A stretch of 6,280 nt of DNA, from the NCBI GenBank assembly GCA_003695105.1, contig RFIZ01000105.1:1-6280 (forward strand). The letters run 5' to 3'. Shown here in pieces: positions 1-4,124 of the stretch. The notes under the pieces were generated by a model. That model saw only the letters and a list, made by a program, of their open reading frames with translations, was not told the origin of the DNA and did no database searches. The first letter of the stretch is position 1, and each line of letters opens with the position of its first letter. Position numbers and translations under genes: made by a program. The stretch comes from Fidelibacterota bacterium (lineage in GTDB: Bacteria; Fidelibacterota; Marinisomatia; Marinisomatales; J089).

Positions 1-1136
1 CCCGGCAACGCTATTGGGGAGAGCCCATTCCCGTCGTTCATTATGACGGAAAGATCGAACCCGTTCCGGAAGAAGATTTGCCGATCACACTGCCGGAAGT
101 GAAAGACTATCAACCCACAGGGACCGGAGAACCGCCGCTGGCCAAGGCTCTTGACTGGGTGAACACTCCCGATGGCGGTCACCGGGAAACGAATACCATG
201 CCTCAATGGGCCGGCTCCTGCTGGTATTATTTACGGTATCTCGATCCCAAGAATAATGAACGTCCCTGGGACCCGGAGAAAGAAAAATATTGGATGCCGG
301 TGGATATTTACATCGGAGGCCAGGAACATGCAGTACTGCATTTATTATATGCCCGGTTCTGGCACCATGTGCTCCATGACCTCGGTTTGGTCTCGACCCG
401 GGAACCTTTCAAAAAACTCTTCAATCAGGGAATGATCCTGGGTGAAGACGGCGTCAAAATGAGTAAATCCCGCGGTAATGTGGTCAATCCGGATACAGTC
501 ATCCAGGAATACGGAGCCGATGCGGTTCGGATGTATGAAATGTTCATGGGTCCCCTGGATAAGACCAAACCCTGGAGCACCAAAGGATTACAGGGCTGCG
601 CCCGGTTTTTACAGCGGGTATGGGATTTCTACCAGAACGTGCAGCCGGATAATTCTGATCCCGACCCGGATACCCGTCGTTTATATCATCAAACCGTAAA
701 AAAAGTGACCGATGACATTGAAACGTTGGACTTTAATACGGCCATTTCCCAAATGATGATTTTTATCAACCAGGTATCCCGGTGCAAATCCCTGCCAAGA
801 ACCATGTTGGAAGGCTTTCTCAAACTGATCAATCCTTTTGCACCGCATCTGGCAGAAGAATTGAATCGGATAGTATTGAAGAATCAGGAAGAATTGGCTT
901 ACCAACCGTGGCCCACCTACGATTCGCAATGGATCCAGGCTGCAACCGTCACCGTTGCCATTCAAGTGAACGGAAAAGTCCGGGGCAAAATTCAGGCCGA
1001 CGCACAGACTCCGAAAACCGAATTGCGCGCTCTGGCCGTGGCAGAACCCAATGTAAAAAAATATTTGGACAGGGGTGAGATTATTAAGGAAGTCTACGTT
1101 CCCGGAAAACTCTTCAGTTTTGTCGTCCGGGAATAA
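1..1136 (+). CDS. leuS: Leucine-tRNA ligase (LeuRS), C-terminal part, 5' truncated by window edge
   Basis: Cytoplasmic class I synthetase that attaches leucine to tRNA-Leu. The open frame runs from the window edge (first whole codon at base 3, reading RQRYWGEPIPVVH) to TAA at 1134-1136, giving 377 visible residues. Full LeuRS is usually about 800-870 residues, so the HIGH motif and most of the CP1 editing domain lie outside. Visible LeuRS hallmarks, in order, are the WGEPIPVVH strand, PVPEEDLP, TMPQWAGSCWYYLRYLDP, YIGGQEHAVLHLLYARFW, and the KMSKS signature intact at bases 456-470 followed by RGNVVNPD. A helical anticodon-binding domain follows (INPFAPHLAEEL near base 825), then the small C-terminal domain with VNGKVRGKI and YVPGKL. 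The TTG codon at base 78 is internal and not a start. There is no frameshift. The gene converges on the channel gene with a 27-base gap. Identification is secure from these motifs. Confidence 0.97.
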   Translation, partial: RQRYWGEPIPVVHYDGKIEPVPEEDLPITLPEVKDYQPTGTGEPPLAKALDWVNTPDGGHRETNTMPQWAGSCWYYLRYLDPKNNERPWDPEKEKYWMPVDIYIGGQEHAVLHLLYARFWHHVLHDLGLVSTREPFKKLFNQGMILGEDGVKMSKSRGNVVNPDTVIQEYGADAVRMYEMFMGPLDKTKPWSTKGLQGCARFLQRVWDFYQNVQPDNSDPDPDTRRLYHQTVKKVTDDIETLDFNTAISQMMIFINQVSRCKSLPRTMLEGFLKLINPFAPHLAEELNRIVLKNQEELAYQPWPTYDSQWIQAATVTVAIQVNGKVRGKIQADAQTPKTELRALAVAEPNVKKYLDRGEIIKEVYVPGKLFSFVVRE

Positions 1137-1141
1137 TTATA

Positions 1142-1157
1142 CATAATATATATTATG
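1142..1157. repeat. Perfect 16-base AT-rich palindrome between convergent genes
   Basis: The sequence CATAATATATATTATG equals its own reverse complement and lies in the 27-base gap between the leuS stop and the stop of the opposing channel gene. It has no loop and no GC-rich stem, so it is not a classical intrinsic terminator. It could still help separate the two converging transcripts. It may also be a chance result of local AT richness. Confidence 0.4.
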
Positions 1158-1163
1158 CGGATT

Positions 1164-2150
1164 TTATTCAAAGATGGCCTGCTTGAAGCGGGCCAGGTCT
1201 TCTTCACTGCCGATCAGCATAATGGTCTGACCTGATTCCAGCACGGTATGGGGATCGGGGTTTAGCGTGATGTCACCATCCTTCCCCAACAATCCCACAA
1301 CCATCAGGCGAAAGTCTTCCCGCAGCCGAGAATCTTTGATCATGATCCCATCGAGGCTGGCCATGTCATCGATTTTGAACTGTTCTATCAACAAATCGAT
1401 ATTGGCATTCGGTGTGGAAATGGTGGCCGAATCTTCTACCTGAGGCGATAAAAGCAATTCGGCGATTTTTTGACCGCTGGCAATGTAGGGATTGACAACT
1501 TTATCCGCTCCTGCCCGCTGCAGCATTTTTTTGGTGTCGGGTTGGATACAGCGGCTGATGATATAGGCGTCTTTATTCAATGTTCGCGCGGACATGGTGA
1601 CATAGAGATTGTCCTGGTCACTATCCAGAGTAATCACCAATCCTTTCGCCCGGTCAATGCCGGCTTCATAGAGGGTTTCGTCCAGCATGGCATTCCCTTC
1701 CAAATGGAGAAAACCATGTTCCCGGATTTCTTCCAATTTTTCCGGCTTATTGTCGATCACTACAAAAGGTACTCCTTTTTTGAACAATTCGTGGGAGACA
1801 TATTTTCCGGTTCTCCCGTACCCGCAAATGATGTAGTGGTGCTGTAGTTTACTGATTTTATTTTTCATGGATCGTTTCCGATAACGTTTGAATTCGATAA
1901 AATCGGTTCCCAGACTGGACAGGAACACAGAGAGTCCGGTCACTCCGAACACGATGACCATTATGGTCCAAATCCGGCCCGATGCTGAAAGGGTATGCAC
2001 TTCACCGAAGCCCACCGTCGTCAAGGCGATGACGGTCATATACAGGGAGTCCACCAGTGTCCATTCTTCGCCACCCAACATGGAATAGCCCAGGGTGGAA
2101 ACGATGACCAACCCGATTAAATACAGGATGAATTTGGTTCGTTTACGCAT
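1164..2150 (-). CDS. Two-helix RCK-gated potassium channel (MthK-like, TrkA-N and TrkA-C domains)
   Basis: Inner-membrane ion channel subunit of 328 residues, inferred to conduct K+ as a tetramer gated by cytoplasmic RCK domains. Residues about 7-25 form the first membrane helix. Residues 32-44 form the pore helix, followed by the selectivity filter TVGFGE at 45-50. Residues about 58-80 form the second membrane helix, with glycines at 69 and 72 where the gating hinge usually sits. A basic linker (88-98) leads to the RCK_N Rossmann domain from about 104, with GYGRTG at 110-115 and an acidic D133 at the end of the second strand, as in nucleotide-binding RCK domains. RCK_C covers about 255-328 (ending with GQTIMLIGSEEDLARF). 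There is no voltage-sensor segment. The ATG start gives the expected short N terminus, but no clear Shine-Dalgarno precedes it. The gene lies 71 bases after cutA with no recognisable terminator between. Ion selectivity and the gating ligand cannot be read from sequence. A soluble TrkA is excluded by the pore. Confidence 0.92.
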   Translation of the reverse strand: MRKRTKFILYLIGLVIVSTLGYSMLGGEEWTLVDSLYMTVIALTTVGFGEVHTLSASGRIWTIMVIVFGVTGLSVFLSSLGTDFIEFKRYRKRSMKNKISKLQHHYIICGYGRTGKYVSHELFKKGVPFVVIDNKPEKLEEIREHGFLHLEGNAMLDETLYEAGIDRAKGLVITLDSDQDNLYVTMSARTLNKDAYIISRCIQPDTKKMLQRAGADKVVNPYIASGQKIAELLLSPQVEDSATISTPNANIDLLIEQFKIDDMASLDGIMIKDSRLREDFRLMVVGLLGKDGDITLNPDPHTVLESGQTIMLIGSEEDLARFKQAIFE

Positions 2151-2167
2151 GTGACGGTGATAATTGC

Positions 2168-2179
2168 CTGTACATACAG
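2168..2179. promoter_or_regulatory. Short dyad CTGTA-CA-TACAG upstream of the channel gene
   Basis: CTGTACATACAG is a perfect 5-base inverted repeat with a 2-base spacer, 17 bases ahead of the channel start codon in the 71-base gap after cutA. Its position would suit an operator or a small leader hairpin. The half-sites resemble LexA half-sites (CTGT/ACAG), but the spacing is too short for the E. coli LexA box. The role is unknown and chance is possible. Confidence 0.25.
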
Positions 2180-2221
2180 AACTTAATCTAGGTCGTCAGA
2201 TGTAAAAGAAAAACGGAAGAA

Positions 2222-2536
2222 TCATTTATCCGAGGTACTCTCTTCCAACCAGTGGGCATAGGCCGCATCCACCTCTGCCACATCCAGCACGACCAGCTCC
2301 GGAACTTCATAGGGATGATGGTCCCGAAGATATTCGAGGCAGTCCCGGGTTTTGACGCGGGGGCATTTAATCATCAGGATCCGTTCGGGTTCCTCCACGA
2401 TTTCGCCTTTCCAGCGGTAGATGCTTTCCACGCTGTTCAGCAGATTCACGCAGGCGGCCAGCCGATTGGATATCAACGACCGCGCCAGCTTCCGGGCTGC
2501 TTCGTCCCCGGCAAGGGTAGTGAGGATAATTTGCAT
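2222..2536 (-). CDS. cutA: CutA1 family divalent-cation tolerance protein
   Basis: Small trimeric PII-like fold protein of 104 residues, matching the usual family length of about 100-115. It is named from copper-sensitive E. coli mutants, but its true role remains unsettled across bacteria. Family signatures are complete: RLAACVN at 25-31, SIYRWKGEI at 38-46, an IK strand end at 56-57 and HPYEVPE at 74-80, ending in a YAHWLEE helix. Cysteines at 29, 58 and 66 are present, C29 lying in the conserved AACVN strand. There is no signal peptide, so it is cytoplasmic. The ATG start is firm because AAAGGAGG lies just upstream. The gene follows the tRNA-Arg terminator by about 50 bases, so it needs its own promoter or readthrough; I see no convincing promoter in that space. 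It precedes the K+ channel gene on the same strand. Confidence 0.95.
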   Translation of the reverse strand: MQIILTTLAGDEAARKLARSLISNRLAACVNLLNSVESIYRWKGEIVEEPERILMIKCPRVKTRDCLEYLRDHHPYEVPELVVLDVAEVDAAYAHWLEESTSDK

Positions 2537-2545
2537 ACTCTCCCC

Positions 2546-2553
2546 CCTCCTTT
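2546..2553 (-). promoter_or_regulatory. Strong Shine-Dalgarno of cutA
   Basis: On the - strand AAAGGAGG, a near-full match to the 16S anti-Shine-Dalgarno, ends 9 bases before the ATG at 2536. It fixes the cutA start and suggests efficient translation. It is by far the strongest ribosome site in the window; the other genes have weaker ones or rely on overlap. Confidence 0.85.
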
Positions 2554-2583
2554 CGTCATCTTCCTGAGATTACCGGTGGAAAT

Positions 2584-2608
2584 AAAAAATCCCGCTGAAG
2601 CGGGATTT
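2584..2608 (-). terminator. Intrinsic terminator after tRNA-Arg
   Basis: On the - strand a 9-base-pair stem AAATCCCGC/GCGGGATTT closes a TTCA tetraloop and runs into six T residues (bases 2589-2584). It begins two bases after the tRNA discriminator base. It therefore ends the tRNA-Arg transcript, and that of folD and the upstream genes if they are co-transcribed. On the + strand the hairpin lacks a following T run, so it acts in one direction. Confidence 0.9.
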
Positions 2609-2609
2609 G

Positions 2610-2681
2610 TACGCCCGGAGGGAGTCGAACCCCCATCAAAGGAACCGGAATCCTTCATTCTATCCATTGAACTACGGGCGC
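2610..2681 (-). tRNA. tRNA-Arg, anticodon CCG
   Basis: A 72-base gene folds into a full cloverleaf. The acceptor stem is GCGCCCG/CGGGCGU and the discriminator base is A. The D stem is GUUC/GAAU with loop AAUGGAUA, which contains GG followed by A20, a known arginine identity base. The anticodon stem is AAGGA/UCCUU with loop UUCCGGU, so the anticodon is CCG and reads CGG codons; C35 is a second arginine identity base. The variable loop is UGAU. The T stem is GGGGG/CCCUC with loop UUCGACU. The 3' CCA is not encoded, so CCA-adding enzyme is required. The first pair is G1-U72 rather than the common G-C. It lies 59 bases after folD and is followed at once by a terminator. Confidence 0.97.
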
Positions 2682-2704
2682 ATAAGAGAGTCAAAAATCG
2701 GGTG

Positions 2705-2735
2705 GAAAATTACCAGCTTTCCCAGAGAATACCAA
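2705..2735 (-). promoter_or_regulatory. Possible promoter of tRNA-Arg in the folD-tRNA gap
   Basis: On the - strand TTGGTA (2735-2730), a 17-base spacer and TAATTT (2712-2707) resemble sigma-70 elements (4 of 6 and 3 of 6 matches). The same bases read as TTG, 20 bases, TAATTTTC, which is close to the Bacteroidetes pattern TTG-N19-21-TAnnTTTG. Transcription would start roughly 10-17 bases ahead of the mature tRNA. Alternatively, GAAAATT and AATTTTC here form a loose hairpin (7-base stem, long loop) after folD, and the tRNA is simply read from the operon. Confidence 0.35.
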
Positions 2736-2740
2736 TTTTC

Positions 2741-3622
2741 TTACGCGGTAAGTTTTTCGGCTGCTTCAACGGTATTTTCTACCAGCATGGCAATCGTCAT
2801 CGGACCCACACCTCCGGGAACAGGAGTGATGGCGGCGGCTTTTTCTGCGGCGGAAGGGAAATGAACATCACCGGTCAAATGATACCCTTTCTCCGAAGAG
2901 TCCGCCAGGCGATTGATCCCCACATCAATCAGGATCACCCCGTCCCGAACATGTTCGCCCCGGATGAATTCCGCTTGCCCCAGAGCGGCCACGACCACGT
3001 CCGCTTGACTCGTATGGGCAAATATATCCCGGGTTCTGGAATGACATAGAGTGGTGGTCGCATTCCCTGAAGGATTTTTCAGGGAGGCCAGGATGGACAG
3101 GGGACGTCCCACGATATTGCTGCGTCCCACCACCACCACATGTTTTCCGTCCAGCCTCAGGTGATAATGGGACAGAATCCGGAGGATCCCTTTGGGGGTA
3201 CAGGGGATGAACGTGGGTTGTCCGGAGGTCAACCGGCCCACATTATAGGGATGGAATCCGTCCACATCCTTTTCCGGCGAAATGGCTTCGATCACAGCCG
3301 CTTCATCCAGGGACGACGGCAAGGGCATCTGCACCAGGATTCCGTGAAAACGGGGATCATGATTGAGATGTCCGATCTGGTCCAGGAGCTGAGCCTGGGA
3401 AATATCGGCCGGATAGGTAAAGGTTTCCGAAATCAGATCCAGATTTTCAAAACGACGGGATTTGGAGCGGACGTAGACACGGGACGCCGGATCGTCCCCC
3501 ACCAAAATTACCGCCAGTCCCGGGGTCACACCCTTCGCTTTCAGGCGGGCGATGCGGGGCTGAAGATCCTGGTAGACGGTCCGGGCAACTTCTTTCCCGG
3601 ACAAAATGAGAGGCTGCGACAC
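2741..3622 (-). CDS. folD: Bifunctional methylenetetrahydrofolate dehydrogenase / methenyltetrahydrofolate cyclohydrolase
   Basis: Cytoplasmic enzyme interconverting 5,10-methylene-, 5,10-methenyl- and 10-formyl-tetrahydrofolate with NADP, supplying one-carbon units for purines and formyl-Met-tRNA. It has 293 residues; E. coli FolD has 288. The N-terminal catalytic domain holds Y50 and K54 in YVRSK, Q98 in VQMPLP and D121 in KDVDGFHP. These are the known catalytic or substrate residues, at the same numbers as in E. coli. Next come NVGRL and PCTPKGI, then the Rossmann motif VVVGRSNIVGRP (about 163-174), CHSRT and the family signature PVPGGVGPMT. A short insert (NPSGNA) precedes TTTLCHSRT. The start is GTG at 3622-3620; the zapA stop codon lies in the same frame 12 bases earlier, so a longer N terminus is impossible. 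The only Shine-Dalgarno-like AAGGA is 15 bases upstream, which suggests coupling to zapA. Confidence 0.97.
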   Translation of the reverse strand: MSQPLILSGKEVARTVYQDLQPRIARLKAKGVTPGLAVILVGDDPASRVYVRSKSRRFENLDLISETFTYPADISQAQLLDQIGHLNHDPRFHGILVQMPLPSSLDEAAVIEAISPEKDVDGFHPYNVGRLTSGQPTFIPCTPKGILRILSHYHLRLDGKHVVVVGRSNIVGRPLSILASLKNPSGNATTTLCHSRTRDIFAHTSQADVVVAALGQAEFIRGEHVRDGVILIDVGINRLADSSEKGYHLTGDVHFPSAAEKAAAITPVPGGVGPMTIAMLVENTVEAAEKLTA

Positions 3623-3634
3623 CGGTATGAAAAT

Positions 3635-3931
3635 TTATCCTTCGAGCGTATCGTCCACCAGCTCCATGAGCTGGGTCACCCGTTCATCTACCTGCCGGGA
3701 AAGGTTTTCACACTCTTTCCGGACCGTGAACAATTCGTCGGAAATATTCATAGCGGCCAGAATGGCAATCCGGGTAGCGTTCTGTTCCGGACCGGCCGCT
3801 GACTGCACTTCGTTCATCTTGGCATTGACGTAGTCGGCGATGCGACGAATATAATCCGGATCTGTCGGTGCTTTGACGGCGTATTCCTGTCCCAGAATTG
3901 TTACCCGGACCAAACTTTCGGAATCATTCAT
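3635..3931 (-). CDS. zapA: Cell division protein ZapA
   Basis: Cytoplasmic FtsZ-binding protein that bundles FtsZ filaments at the division ring. The chosen start gives 98 residues; family members are about 85-110. The N-terminal strand-helix region reads VRVTILGQEYAVKAP, then DPDYIRRIADYVNAKM and RIAILAAMNISDEL, all typical ZapA blocks. The remaining ~35 residues form the C-terminal coiled coil. An in-frame ATG at 3955 would add 8 residues (MNWKRNYT), but it has no ribosome site and would deepen the overlap with the upstream gene to 32 bases. The ATG at 3931 is preceded by AAGGA with 8-base spacing and is preferred. It overlaps the upstream coiled-coil gene by 8 bases (ATGAATGA), and its stop is 12 bases before folD. 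ZapA could act with that coiled-coil neighbour, which is inference. Confidence 0.93.
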   Translation of the reverse strand: MNDSESLVRVTILGQEYAVKAPTDPDYIRRIADYVNAKMNEVQSAAGPEQNATRIAILAAMNISDELFTVRKECENLSRQVDERVTQLMELVDDTLEG

Positions 3932-4124
3932 GGTGTAATTCCTTTTCCAGTTCATCGACCAGTTTCAGAATATGCCGCACTTTCTCCTCCACGGTGGCCA
4001 GACGGGATTTCCACTCGGGATCAGGGGCGGAAGAAGAGGCTGACAGGGATTTCAATCGTCGAAATTCTTCGGCAAACAGTCGCAGACGATTTTCCAATTC
4101 ATCGAAGGTTGACAGATCATTCAT
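3924..4124 (-). CDS. Small coiled-coil protein (two-helix hairpin), function unknown, possibly ZapB-like
   Basis: A 66-residue protein I cannot assign to a named family. It is entirely helix-forming apart from a Ser/Pro linker. Hydrophobic residues fall in a strict 3-4 spacing in both halves: F7, L10, L14, F17, F21, L24, then L42, V45, V49, I52, V56, L59, L63. The halves are separated by SLSASSSAPDP (26-36), which predicts two helices folding back or pairing with partners. The protein is highly charged, with no membrane segment or signal peptide. Its ATG overlaps the pheT stop (ATGA) and its TGA overlaps the zapA ATG by 8 bases, so translation is probably coupled to both; no good Shine-Dalgarno precedes it. 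The link to zapA, itself a coiled-coil protein, makes a division-ring partner similar in spirit to ZapB plausible, but sequence identity does not show this. The tight overlaps and regular heptads argue that it is real. Confidence 0.82.
   Translation of the reverse strand: MNDLSTFDELENRLRLFAEEFRRLKSLSASSSAPDPEWKSRLATVEEKVRHILKLVDELEKELHHE
3940..3944 (-). promoter_or_regulatory. Shine-Dalgarno that decides the zapA start
   Basis: On the - strand AAGGA (within AAAAGGAA) sits 8 bases before the ATG at 3931 and inside the end of the upstream coiled-coil gene. The competing ATG at 3955 has no purine-rich site ahead of it, so this element selects the shorter zapA product. Confidence 0.7.

Noticed and set aside
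1470..1847. A + strand ORF of 125 codons opposite the channel gene
   Set aside because: It is antisense to the RCK domain, with no motif and no ribosome site; it is a codon-bias shadow.
2168..2179. LexA/SOS box upstream of the channel gene
   Set aside because: The half-sites CTGT and ACAG are present, but only 4 bases separate them, whereas the E. coli-type box needs 8. It is kept only as an unassigned dyad.
2171..2206. A sigma-70 promoter for the channel gene beginning at TTTACA (2206-2201)
   Set aside because: No acceptable -10 hexamer lies 16-18 bases downstream; the best candidates are at 15 or 24 bases and match poorly.
2473..2694. A 73-codon - strand ORF starting ahead of the tRNA and reading SSMDRMKDSGSFDGGSTPSGR
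   Set aside because: This peptide is the translation of the tRNA-Arg gene itself, a common mis-annotation. The rest is out of frame with cutA.
2704..2740. Intrinsic terminator directly after folD
   Set aside because: The GAAAATT/AATTTTC stem is AT-rich with a loop of more than 20 bases, and the nearest T run is several bases away, so it is unlikely to terminate.
2607..2864. A + strand ORF of 85 codons reading RRESNPHQRNRNPSFYPLNYG
   Set aside because: It is the antisense translation of the tRNA-Arg gene extended into antisense folD, another classic spurious ORF.
2252..3049. A long + strand ORF (265 codons) antisense to cutA, across the tRNA and into folD
   Set aside because: It runs through a secure tRNA gene and terminator and opposes two genes with complete family motifs. 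Its translation resembles no protein and it is a shadow of the opposite-strand codon pattern.
3140..3802. A + strand ORF of 220 codons opposite folD and zapA
   Set aside because: It lies wholly antisense to two well-supported genes, has no recognisable domain, and spans their junction.
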